Source of the DNA: Fratercula arctica
Lineage: Eukaryota > Chordata > Aves > Charadriiformes > Alcidae
Length of the DNA stretch: 64,000 bases
NCBI GenBank assembly: GCA_947846985.1
Contig: CANTUZ010000001.1
Span: forward strand, 187,163,455-187,227,454
Direction of reading: 5' to 3'
Below the pieces are notes generated by a model that saw nothing but the letters and a program-made list of their open reading frames with translations, had not been told where the DNA came from and did not search any database. The stretch's first letter is position 1. The number at the start of each line of letters is the position of its first letter. Position numbers and translations under genes: made by a program. Shown here in pieces: positions 48,946 through 61,000 of the stretch.

Positions 48946-51900
48946 AGAGGAAAGGCAGGCCACTCTCCAGTTTTAAAACATGGAAATGTTTTCCTGAAGT
49001 AATGTATGGAACAAACTACTTACAATAAATGACTGTAATACTGAAGGAGTTTTCACTGATAGAGGAATGTGTGTAAGACGCTCTGACATAAAAAATAAAT
49101 CAGCTTTCGCTTCAATTATTAAGTGCTAAAAGTAACATTCTCAGATAGAAAAGGCTGGGCTTCCTGCTTTTTAATGATAAATATGGATGGGGAAAAAAAA
49201 AAAAAAAGAAAGAAGTGTCACCATGGAAACCAAAGTCTTGCCATAGTTTTTCATACAGGCAAATATTATAATGGAAACTTGTGTTCAATGCAAAAACAAA
49301 CAGCTCGAGACTGAGTCAAAGGTAGTGTTACAGCATTGTCAGCTTCGTCAGCTTGAGCCCCTTTGCAGTTCATTTTCTTTTATCCGAGTCTTCCTGTCTT
49401 TCCCATCTGGATTACACTGTCATACTTCAACCTGCTGTCTAGGTGAAAAGTTTAATATTTTTCCAGTTCAATAAAAGAAAAACTTTAATAAAGATGAAAG
49501 GAAGATAAGTATCCCAAAATGCTTCTCTTCACCTGTGTTTAATCATAATGACAAAAACTACTTAAATCAATTTTAAATATTAAACAAACAACAAAAAAAG
49601 GAAATGAAATTAAGGCACTAATCCTACAGGCACGGTTCTTCGTGAGTTTAAACTCATTAATAACTTTATTGCTGTGACTAGTGCCTTTGTAATCAAGGAG
49701 ATGTTTGTGTGAGTGTTCATTAGCAAGCTCAGGACTTGAATGTATGAGTATAGAAAATACATAGAACCTCACAGATGTCATTAAATAACATAATATACCA
49801 AGAAGGAGAAAATATGAGCAAATGGGACTGTTAACATACAAAAACCGCATCCCAAAATGCTGGCAAGGATGATGACCTCCTGTTTGGTACATTTATCCCA
49901 CTGAAGAAAGACAGTCTCTTCTGTTAACAGAGATGATAAAGCGTGTGCTAATTTGGAAGCGGTGTGCTGGAGCGGATGCCTTTCAGCATGTCTCATTTGC
50001 CAAGACTACATGCCAATTTGCCAAAACACTTTACCACAGCTGGGCAGCGCAACGTTGCTGCATCTCACTTTCTTGGAGTCAAATCAAGAACCTATTGCCC
50101 ACAGGCAAGAAACATTACTCTCCCAAGGAGTGCCTTTGATTTTAATAGGACTCATTGTGTGAATGAATAACCACAGAGGAATGTGAGCGAGAGGCTCAAA
50201 ATCTGGCCGCTGAATCTCCTTTCTGCAAGCCAAGTGGACAGCCTGGGTAAGTAAGGGCCACTGCTGTCCGTGGCATCATTCCCTACCTTACCAACCCTCA
50301 TGCTATGCGGCTGCCTAAACTATCTTTGTGATAACTTGGCTGACTTTCTATTATCAACTATTCTATCTCTTCTATACAGCATAAGAGTTCTTTGAATTAT
50401 TATGGGCTATTATTTAAATGCATATTTAAATTCCTGTAGACAGGAGATTTTTAACCTCAATAGACTACAACTGCTCCATTAAATCTGTTTCAGCATTTCA
50501 TGTCTATTTGGCTGCTGCACATACAGAACAATCTGTGAGCAGTTATGAAATTTATTATTTTTAAAATTAGGTTGTGGGTGTATGTGTGTATGAATGACCA
50601 GTTAGAAAAAATATTAGTTATCTGGCATTTTCAAAATAGCCCTCAACACTTCTCTGCCTTTTAAAGACTAATGACCTGCAAAATTTAATTTAAAAATATT
50701 TTTTTAAGTTTCATAAGGTAAAAAAAAGTCATCTAATATCACACCATTCCTATATCTTTCATTTATGTGACATAATAACAGCTGAAACAATTTGCTTCCT
50801 TTTTTTTCTTGAGATCAGCTGCATTTGAGTTAAGATCCTATAGTTTCATCCCAGAGAAAACTTCAGCCTTGGACCTACACAATATGCCCAACCTTAATTT
50901 TATGCACTGGTTTGTCCCATTGCATCTAACGCAGATGTAAATGCAGAAACAGAGAAAGCCACAGTACTGCATTTACAGCCACGCTTAACTTTGCTATCAG
51001 GACTACTCTCAGCAGTCAAGTTAAGCATATGTATATGTGTGTTTCCAGGACCTGGGTCTAAGTCTTTTTTACAGGACTGGACTCCTAATGGTTTCATCAT
51101 AAAAATCTGAATCAAGGAGTTATAAATGAAAAATACGACATAAATGTACCCAGAGTGGCACAAATGGCATCATCATAGTAATCACACTAGAGAGTTTCAG
51201 GGAGCAAAACAATATAAAATAATTCAAATCTTTCTACTGAGGAAAGAAAAAAAAGAGTTAATTGAATAAAGTACTTCAGAGGATTGTAGCCCACTTATGT
51301 TTTCATTTAAATACACATTAAGATTTTTCTAAAAAGGCCAAAGACAGTTTTTGTAATGCCACATATGGATGTCGGCAGCATATGTAAAATGGAGAGAGAA
51401 CAGTTCATTCTTGTTAGGTTTAGTGCCATATTTTTCTAGGTAAGATCAGCTGTAATAGTGGTATTTCATTGTGATTTTGAACCATTAATTTACTCAATAA
51501 AAAGTGCTGGATTTTTAATAAATGGAAACCTCAGAATACATGCATGTTCATGGTCAAGTGCCAAGCATGATTTAAAGAAGGCTATTGTAAGTCTACTTTT
51601 ATTGTTCTTCATAGACCACCAGGACCAAACAGTGTGTGGCCCACAAAGCAATTAGACATTTATAAAGGATTGTCTGCTGGAATAGCATGCTCAGAAACAA
51701 AAGAAAATCCGATTTGTAAACAGCAAATACTTAAGGCAGGAACCTGTACTACAATTCTGTGCTCACGGTCCATAAAAATAGGTGATTTATCATATGAAAA
51801 TGAGAGTGGTTATTGAAATTTTCTTCAGGTCACACAACAGTGGAAATTGTGTACTTGATCATATTATTTTGTATAGTGATGAATGCCTGGTCCTTGTGCC

Positions 51901-52810
51901 AGCTGATGACAGCGGGAAAGTTTCACCTCCCTTCCTCGCATTTCTCTCCAAGCTCCAACATCAGACAAACCAACCTGAAGCCCAAACACCTCTTTCCTCT
52001 GGTTGACCTGGGTGGCTGTACAGAGGGATACGTGCTGCTCCTCCGAAGCCTGAACTAGTGCATGCCATTCACCTTGTCACTCCTGGATTTGATGGTCTTG
52101 GCTCTCCCTGTTCAGCAGTTGATGCCTGGCCGGAGCAGGCACTGCAGATGTCTCTTGTCCATTTTCCCTGCATCGAAAATGCGGGAAAATGCAGCCTAGG
52201 TGCAGCTTCACTGCACCTCTTGGGAGAATAGCCCTGCCTGAATCCAGTTAAATCCATATACACCCAACGCCTTGTCAGGGACAGTATTTAAGGTGACAGC
52301 TGAGGGCTGTACAGAAAGAAGCAAACCTTCACGAAAACTTGGGCAGCCCATGCTTCCTATTACTCTCAGTAAAATAAAGGAACTTAACTGTTTCTTTTAA
52401 ACAGACACTTGGAAACACAAAGTAAAGTAACAGCAATTCAAATCAAATCATCCAATCTATCCAGTGTGAATCTGCTTCAGTGTACACATTCTTTAAAGGC
52501 TATACCCACCTATGGTCTGAAAGGACTGTTAGGGTCAGAATTCATATTATTGAGGTACCATAGTCTAACAAATGGAATTAAACTGAAAAATACATGTGTC
52601 TTTAAATTATTTGCTTATATTCCTGTGAATTTAACAGAAAGTAAGAATTTAACAGGCAGAATTGCAGCTGGTATAAATATGTACATCTTCACTGGCTGTT
52701 TTGATTTATATCAATGGGGTATCTGTCCCACACTATTGCATTGTCAAGGAAAATATTCTGTGTTTCTTGATGACTATCCACAATATACTTTTTATTATTT
52801 AAAAACAAAA

Positions 52811-53168
52811 TTTTCCCTTTCCTTTCCTTTCCTTTCCTTTCCTTTCCTTTCCTTTCCTTTCCTTTCCTTTCCTTTCCTTTCCTTTCCTTTCCTTTCCTTT
52901 CCTTTCCTTTCCTTTCCTTTCCTTTCCTTTCCTTTCCTTTCCTTTCCTTTCCTTTCCTTTCCTTTCCTTTCCTTTCCTTCCCTTCCCTTCCCTTCCCTTC
53001 CCTTCCCTTCCCTTCCCTTCCCTTCCCTTCCCTTCCCTTCCCTTCCCTTCCCTTCCCTTCCCTTCCCTTCCCTTCCCTTCCCTTCCCTCTCCCTCTCCCT
53101 CTCCCTCTCCCTCTCCCTCTCCCTCTCCCTCTCCCTCTCCCTCTCCCTCTCCCTCTCCTCTCCCCTTT
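52811..53168. repeat. 358-bp compound homopyrimidine microsatellite
   Basis: There is no purine for 358 bases on the plus strand. Three blocks follow in order: (CCTTT)32 at 52816-52975, about 22 CCTTC units at 52976-53084 and (CCCTCT)12 at 53085-53156. The C content rises from left to right. The apparent open frames over this region (up to 254 codons) are the repeat translated and are not genes. The tract could adopt triplex (H-DNA) structure. Confidence 0.98.
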
Positions 53169-56100
53169 GTTGAAAATTTCCAGAAACACAAAATGCAACT
53201 TGTAAATAATTTTTGGCTTGGCAAGCTCTCATGTGCACTAACGGTTTACATATTGTTCTGATTAGGCAAGCTAAACATGGTACTAAATATGCAGACGTGT
53301 TTCGACTCATGATGACAGCTTGTGTATGATTTACAGCACTGGCTGCTAAAGGCAATTGTTCTGGTTCAATATCCTATTTATTTATGCCAGCATTTTGCTG
53401 TAAACAGAGCCATTTATGTATCAGATGGCTACTGACATAGAGTTTTTTGAAAGCTCAGCCCCAACAAATGCGCAGACATATATCCACGCTTTAAATAAGT
53501 ATGCTGGTATTCTTTATACTTTTTGGGTTGAAATCAAGCTTAAGAGAAACGTTTCTATGGTAATTCAGAGGTTGTTTTTGTCTGATTCTCTTTCCTTATA
53601 AACAGAGCTTAGCACCAACCCAACAGAGTGGTAATATCCCAAACACAAAAACAGTGCAAATGTGATGGCTAAGGAGTCTCCATAGTACGATTCATGCAGG
53701 GTATGAAGCCATCTCCAAATATTTCCTTTAAGTCAAAATTTATATTATCATGAGAATCTTGTTTCCTTAGACTCACAGTGGATCTCAGTTATAATATTAT
53801 TCTCTTACTAACTATGCAGACCTATACATAAACTGACTGATAGTTGATATGCCCTGGTGAAGTTACAAAGTTCAAAAGCCTTATAATCTGCTGCAAAATG
53901 TGCAACTATGTGACCAGAAGGCAATATTCTGGTTTGCATCGGCAGAATGGGGAGCTTCCATTAACAATGAACAGCAATGAAAAAATCTACCTTAGTGAGA
54001 GAATTTGTGATACTCTCTCTCTTGCTCTCTCTCGCTCTCCATGGATATTGGATCCTGGAACTTTGGTGGCTACACATGAACTGTTACACCTAGTGTTTCC
54101 CAGGCAAAGGAGTTACTACACACATCGGCTTTTCCATTTTCTAGGCTGGCAATTGTAAAGCTTTACCCATATTTCAATGAGAAGGTCACTGATGGACACC
54201 TGACTTGATCCTGCCACACCAGTGGCAAGAGCAGCAACTCTACCAGTCCGTACAGCAGTGAGCAGGCTACCAGCTTGGATCAGAAACCACTAAGCTCTAC
54301 CAAAGAGCAGCATGCGCAAACTGAAGCCTCTGGAATTAATTTCTCTGCATCAAAATATAAGGATGTTTTTCTCTACACAATATTATTATCTTTCCAGCTT
54401 TTTTAATTTGCAAACACCTCCCTCCTTTTTTATTTTACAAGATGAAAACCTGTCTCCAGAGCATATATACTCTCCACAGCATCTTGGGAGGGGTCCTTCC
54501 TCCTACTCTGGGTAAAATTACCTTCTGGTGGTGCATAGTGGTCTTCTCCTCAGAAGCCATCCAATATTTTCTGACAATTGCAACTTTCCCCAGAAATCTC
54601 CACCAAAGCCATTGTGGGGTCTAACATGCAGAGAAACACCTTGCCAACGAAGTAACATAGGATAACAATTTGGCTAGCACTGCTGTTAAAGAACATCACC
54701 TATAAAACTCTCACGCTGACCATGTATTTTTTTTTGTCCTACGTGAATGTAAAAAAAAAAACCCCAACAAAAAAAAAGAACCTGCAAATCACAGGAGTAG
54801 GCTAATTGAAAGCTGTAGCTACTACTGACACCAGGTGAGGGGTCTGCAGAACAAGGACACTTCCAGAGATAATACAATCCTTTCTCATTTTCCTAATTTA
54901 TAGTAATAGCCAAGCCAGAGTCCAGGAAAAGATGAACTAAAAATATTGGGGTCATGGGTCTATTTAATGCAGCAGTTAGCAGCAATGGATTTACGGGAGA
55001 AACTAAGGGGCGCATACTCTGGGTCATGAGCTGAAGAAAATGCTGCTCTCTCTGTGCCACCATTACAGCTGTATCCAGCTCCAGCTAAGGATGTGGCAGC
55101 CCTTCCCCATCACTTACTAGGCTGGGATGTTCCCCCAAACAGGCAAGGCAAGGCAATGGCTCTCAGCCTTAGCTGTGACTTTGCAGTCCCTACTCCAAAG
55201 CAGTACTGGGGCTGCCCTGCCCCAGGAGATGGGTAGGAGCTACACAGCTTATTGGACAGACACTTGTACTTAATACATTTCTTACCCCTGACGCACGCCA
55301 AAGGCAGCAGAGCCCAGTGGATACAAAGCGAATCGGGAAAACTGGGTTCTATGTATGACCACTCTGTCTCTCTGGATTCATTCCCTCTCCCTGCAGTACA
55401 AATGAATAATGAATCTGGTCTTTCTTTCCCCTTCTGTAAGCCCTAGCAGTAATGACAGCCCTCAGGCTACAACAATCCGTGTGGAGCTACTGTAAAGGAT
55501 GGAGAAATTAACTGCATTGAACGTCTACCAGGATTTCAAAACAAAAATGGCCTCCTCACGCAGGAGAGGATGAAGAAGGTTTCTTACCTACACCTTCCTC
55601 CTACATAATGGAAAGACATTTGCAGCCGCTGGGCTCAGAGGACTGTGCAGCCTTCTCAGCCTCCCAGGATTTACACTAGTCAGGGAAGGAGGAACTTCCC
55701 TCACCCTTCTGAGTCAGGGAGATGCTCGCTGCTTGCACAAAGCTCCGGCTTCAGTGATCTCGCTCTCCTACAAGGCTGCTGGTCTTATCCTCAGCATTGC
55801 CCTCTCCGACTTCAAAAACCTACTTCGTTCTTCACTTGGGCAGCAGAATTTAAACACGCAAGTTGGCGGCTACACAATTGCCGTTCCCCTCTGCAGAGGT
55901 AAAACAGCGGCGTCTCACCAGGTGCCAGCAGCTTCATTAAAGCAGGCCAATAGTCTCACAATAGGTATAAGCCTTCCTTAGTGTACTCAGGGTGCCTGGC
56001 TCTGCATAAGCCATGTAGAAGGAGTACCACGGTCCAAAGTTTGGTCTATTAAACATTTAAACAACATAATTATACTAAGAATTATGACTGTGTGGTTTTC

Positions 56101-57724
56101 TACCACCTAGCACCTGCATAGCTTTATGTGCTTAGGCAAACTGAGTGCCAGGAGGCAAAATTGGGAAGGTAGCATTTACACCCTCTCCGGAAAGGTGGGA
56201 ACAGTAAGGGAGATGGAATGGAAAATCAGGCCCTTTAAAATCTTTAGGAGAAAGATCTTTTTGTTACTGAACCAGTAATTTGGAATCATAAAAGGAATAC
56301 CGAGAATGTCTTTGCTTTTTAAGACACTGAGTGTGATCTCACAGGACTGTAAATAAGCAGTAACTCCACTGAGATTTCCAGCTGCACTACAGTGAAAGCA
56401 GTGTAAGTGAAATCAGAATCTGGACCTACACTATCGTTTTAACAGTCCCAATAAGTTATTGCGGGGAGTATGTATTCGTGCTGTAACTCCACTTCACAGT
56501 TTGTTAGTAGGAAACAGGCTTCAGCTTGAATTCTTTCAGCACAGCCCGAATGGTGTGATTATGGCCCCATAATATTCCCTTACAGTGCTTTCTTGCTCAA
56601 TTCACAGTAATTTTTCCTACAGTATCTTTTTCCATAATTTTCTGGCTTTTTCTCATCTCCCAGTTTTGGTCAGGTTGAATCACCCTACCGCTACTAATTC
56701 AAACACCTTTGTTTCCCCCCAGTGTTGCACGGTGCCTACACCGTTTGACAGGGGAATCTTCTCCCTTCTTCTGACTTCCATCAACACGATACTGGCATTG
56801 ATTTGGTGGAGTACATTCTTTTTTACCTCCTACATGCAACTCCCTGTGCCAAGAAGATGGTCTCCATCCATCTTCCTCCACCATCCCTGGAAGCTGGAAA
56901 ATTCTTTCTATCCCATGGATGCTTATACTGCCTTCTGACTGATATCAAGTGTGCTTTGCCTTATTTTCTTCAAATATGGTTTGCCTTTTTTATGGGGATG
57001 GGATTCTGTTTGCATTTTGTTCAGTTTTCTTCACGTCCTTTGCTTTTATTAATCAGAAGAACGTAACTTTGTGTAAGTTGGATGATGTTCTGTTTCATCT
57101 GTGTAGCAAGTGTAAGGGAACTAACATCCTACAAGAATTTAAAACAGTAAGAACATGGTAAACAAAGAAGTTGAACCTTTTTTTTTTTTCATAATAATGT
57201 TACAATAAAAAAGATGACTACCACTGTTAATATCCCACTTTTTATTAAAAGAAAAATGCATGACAAAGTGGAAGCAGTTATACACTAGAATTTTACTGTC
57301 AACTCATATGGTAAAATATGCTTTTTTTTTTTTCTTTTTTTACCAAAAAGAAATAGAAATGAATGTAAAAGAGTCACATTTGCAATTATGGGATCTAAGT
57401 ATATACCAGATCCTAGGTGTCCTCAGGAGAGTTTGAAGTATAATGCTGTCTGTCTCTCAGTAGTAAGGCACTTTTTACCTTAGCATATTGTTTTATCTGG
57501 TCAAATTTTCAACCTTTTGGAAGCCAAGGTGAAAGCTCAAACTTCTTTGCTAAAGTACATCCATTGTGTATTAAAATATCCAGGGTGATTCATTCAGTCA
57601 ACCCAACATCTACTCATCAGCAGGAGAACAAGCTAAGGAGGCATTATATCTTTCCCTAGCACACCACTTAAAGTGAGGCATTCCAATCTAAAAGGCAGAA
57701 TTGTTCCTTTGAGTAAAATAATTA
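53169..57724. other. Unique non-coding sequence
   Basis: No gene is recognised. There is a short CT run at about 54011-54040 and an A-rich patch at 54751-54778. A plus-strand frame of 117 codons (56585-56938) matches nothing known. The sequence at 53270-53410 is complex and repeat-free but shows no specific signal. Confidence 0.6.
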
Positions 57725-58054
57725 ACGAGCGCGGGAGCCGGGAAAGCTGTAACGACAGAGACCTCTAGTGGCGGGAGCACCCGAGACCTGCCCGGCAAGG
57801 GACTTTATTGTCCTCGATCCGCAAGCCCCAAACACCCGCCACTCGCCACCCGCGCCCCGCCGCGCCCGTTGCTCGCCCCCGCGCTGCGGCACAGGGGCCG
57901 CGGGGGAAGGGGCTGCGCTTCCCGGCGGGAATGGGCCCACGGTGTCTTGCTGCTGCCAGCGGGCGGTTCGGCTAAAGGGGCAAAAAAACGCCTCTCGCTC
58001 AGTTTTAGGCTTTCATTTACCGTGTTACGCAGCAGCGAGCTGGGGAACGCGGTG
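57725..58054. promoter_or_regulatory. CpG island, the only one in the window
   Basis: I count 38 CpG dinucleotides in about 330 bp, roughly one per 9 bp, with GC near two thirds by eye, in a window that is otherwise CpG-poor. It contains a GGGCGG box at 57961-57966 and several CCCGCC/CCCGCGCC stretches. CpG islands usually mark promoters in vertebrates. Frames of 72 to 96 codons cross it on both strands, but GC-rich DNA has few stop codons and none looks like a known protein. No coding gene is visible on either side, so it may serve an unannotated non-coding transcript, a distant first exon or an orphan enhancer. The direction of transcription is not determined. Confidence 0.8.
57757..57775 (-). 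promoter_or_regulatory. CTCF-like motif at the CpG-island edge
   Basis: The minus strand reads GCCACTAGAGGT, close to the core CCACTAGAGGGC commonly bound by CTCF, although the GGC end of the core is replaced by GTC. It lies at the left edge of the CpG island. Binding cannot be shown from sequence. Confidence 0.35.
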
Positions 58055-61000
58055 TTAAAAATTAAAATGTTGCTGTAACTCCCACGTGACTGTTTGGATT
58101 TTTTTTTTTTTAATATAAACTATTTCAAGGTACAGAAAATTGGTTTTGTTTTACGGCGACTGTTTGTTGAGCCCTTTTACTTACTTAGGTAAGTAATTTG
58201 GAAAAACACTGCATTCAGTGATGCAGTTTATGTTCTTATTTACCAACAAGAGTCTCCCCTGTGCTATCACACCTTAATAACTAATTATACTAATCTCCTC
58301 TTACTTGTTTATGGGAAGGATCCTGTTTGGTTTTTTTTTAGTTCTATTTCTATGTCATCTTAGCAGCCCAAACGGCAACTAACTATTTGTCTCAAGTCAT
58401 TTGCAGCTACAATCACTATTCAAAGCCTCATCTCACAAAGTCTTCTTTCCTCCTGGATGTGATGGTACCGCAAGTGGTCCCATCGGTATCGCGGCTGTTT
58501 GCACAGAGTCGTGTCCACGGGACAGCTCAGCCGTCGTGCCCAATGCAGAGAGTTTGCACAATTAGGCCCAAATTGTGTGAAATCTAGCAAAAAAAATAGT
58601 AATAATCAGGGGTATTTTTTGTTTTTATAAGCAGATTCAAAATATGCAGGGGCAGAGAGAGGGGAGACATGCAGTGTGTATTAAGTGCAGGTTATCAAAA
58701 AGAAACTGTCTCTGGATTATGTACAGTTTCACTTGACTGAAGCTTCATGGAAGATTAAGCTTCTTTTGTTCTCTGTGCTGTTTCACATAGATCAGTTGAT
58801 GATGTGCAGAATAATTTTAACCACATATTAAACAGTGGTTAATCTAAGATAAGGAGATGAGCAAATATGAATAGTGAATAGTGTTTTTAGTGTTAATGCT
58901 AATTAGAGATGGAGCAAGCAGTTCATCAGAAATTTAAACTCTTTGTGCAGGATTCTCAAAAATGTATGTATAAAGGGAAGGCCTGTTTACTATCGCAGTG
59001 TTTACCAGCCAGTCTCCTGTGTGGTACACAGAATTTATAAAGGAATCAATCACTCCTCTCTGATTTATGGTGAATAATAGCACTGGGGTGACTGACTTCT
59101 GGAACTGCTGCACACATGGAAAATAAAATGGGCAGAAAGTGTTAAAATCCAGGGCACCGTGTCAAAGAGTTGCGAGTACTAAGCTAGTTGGGTAGCATTT
59201 GTAACAGGAGAGGGAGGTGGAGTTGTGGGGTTCTGCAGCATATAAAAATAACACATTGTATTCTCCTTAAATTATGGCATTTCCAAAATATTACACTTCA
59301 GACTTTTGCTAGCCCCACAGGAGACCTTTTCAGTGCCTTTTCTCTTGTAAAGATTTAATTGATCTCTTTTGAGGCTAGGAGAGATCTAATATTTTGCAGA
59401 TCTATTTTTATTTTCAGCTTTTGCCTTAATCCCCTTCATACACCTTTAATTTCTTCATTTGCATTAATTACGCTCTCCTCAGATATGGGAAGATGATGAG
59501 ATTTCTCGACCCCATTCATCACACAGGTTATTCACAGTTCTTCCAGGAATTTTACCAACAGTTCTCAGCAATTTGCTGAGGAAACCTGTTTGTTACTTGT
59601 GTGTAAGCATTTCAGCAAGCCCATGAATCGGACAAGCGGCACTTTGGAATTTGCAGTGAGAGCATTTATCTTTTTCAGTAGACTCTAACAGCATAAAATT
59701 TGTTCATGTAGCTTTGTTTTCTAGCTGACAGTAGGACATCACTGGGGAAAGGAATAAGTACATAGTAGTTTAAGTAAGAAATGACATTACTGAAAAAGGG
59801 AGAAAAAGCTTGATTCCTTCTTTCTGAATTTACCTTTTTTTTTTTTTTTGCTTTTTGCTTTTTTGTTATTTCTTATTTTCTTTTTCTATTTGGAAGACAA
59901 AAGCCAAGTTAATGGTAGAGTTTATATGCTGTATTAACTCCTCTCAGCCACCCGCTTTTGTGCTCCGATCACATTTACTTTTACATGGTACATCTTCATT
60001 TTTCCTTCCTCATCCTTCAGACATTTATTGCATGAAAACAAGCCTTATCAAAAAGCCTTGGATATATTGCTGATGGCAGAAGAACTATGGGGTCTACTTT
60101 AGTGAAGAACTTCATCATCTTTGCCTCTTCATCAGTGATCAGATAGGTGTCTGGGCTACTTTCCCCCTGTAGGTGGGCTCCTCTCTAAACATTATTTAAA
60201 CTATTGCTGGAGGTGGTCTGCTGCAGAAATTTATTTGGCACTGCGATCTTTGTGCATAAAATATGTGCTGATCTTTTAAATATGAAAAGATTCATTACTA
60301 GTCCTGCAAAAAGGTAAAAAATGTGAAGAAGTGTACCATATTAGGAACGAGTAGGAAGAAAATGGTTAACCAAATGTAATTTGCCAATCATTCCTATAAA
60401 GAGAGACACATGGTTTCAATTTTCCTATTGAAATTGAATTATTGGTTTAGGACAGGTTGGCAGAGTAAAACCATTTCATATATAGCCATCCAATACTCAC
60501 TCCCTTTCTTTTTAGTCTCCTGAATATATCTGGCAACTTCAGAAACTGTTTTCTAGAGTCAAGGCATCTCAAATTACAGAATCCTCTCGCTGTGATATTT
60601 TTTCTCACTTTTTATTTTTCATTTTCTGATAACACAAACAGGTAAGACTTAGTAAATTTAAAATGTCAGAGAAGTCTTTTCCCTACTTTTTGAGACAAAC
60701 AAATTCTATTCCTATATCCCTCACAAGAGAGAAATATGGTTAGGAGTATGCTTTTTGTTAGTAATTAACCATGTACATCATCATGACTTGAATTATCAGG
60801 AAAAATATCTAGGCAATATTTTCTATCCTTTTAATCACTATTACAAACGACCAGACACAAATATTCCAGTGTAAACATGAAAGAATATCTCATTAATCAT
60901 TGAATTTATGTTAGTCTTACTGGGCACCTAAATATCACTTTGAACATCTGGGTGACATTTTGTGGCATTCACAAACCTCTGTTCGTCAGTCTCCCAGGTC

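Larger units (their letters stand above)
44256..52810. other. Unique non-coding sequence
   Basis: No gene is recognised. Small features are a TA patch near 47152-47165, a 26-bp palindrome at 47638-47663, two G runs at 48928-48945 and A-rich runs near 46981-46990, 47407-47417 and 49193-49207. Minus-strand frames of 119 codons (45256-45615) and 117 codons (49539-49892) match nothing known. Confidence 0.65.

Noticed and set aside
52409..53355. Long frames of 141 to 254 codons on both strands
   Set aside because: They are the pyrimidine microsatellite read in different frames (repeating SFPFL, GKERK and RERER peptides), not genes.
56585..56938. 117-codon hydrophobic plus-strand frame
   Set aside because: There is no recognisable family or splice context, and T-rich DNA gives Phe/Leu/Ser-rich frames by chance.
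57768..58078. Plus-strand frames of 69 and 96 codons across the CpG island
   Set aside because: GC-rich DNA is poor in stop codons; the peptides are Pro/Ala/Arg-rich without a domain, and the opposite strand is also open.
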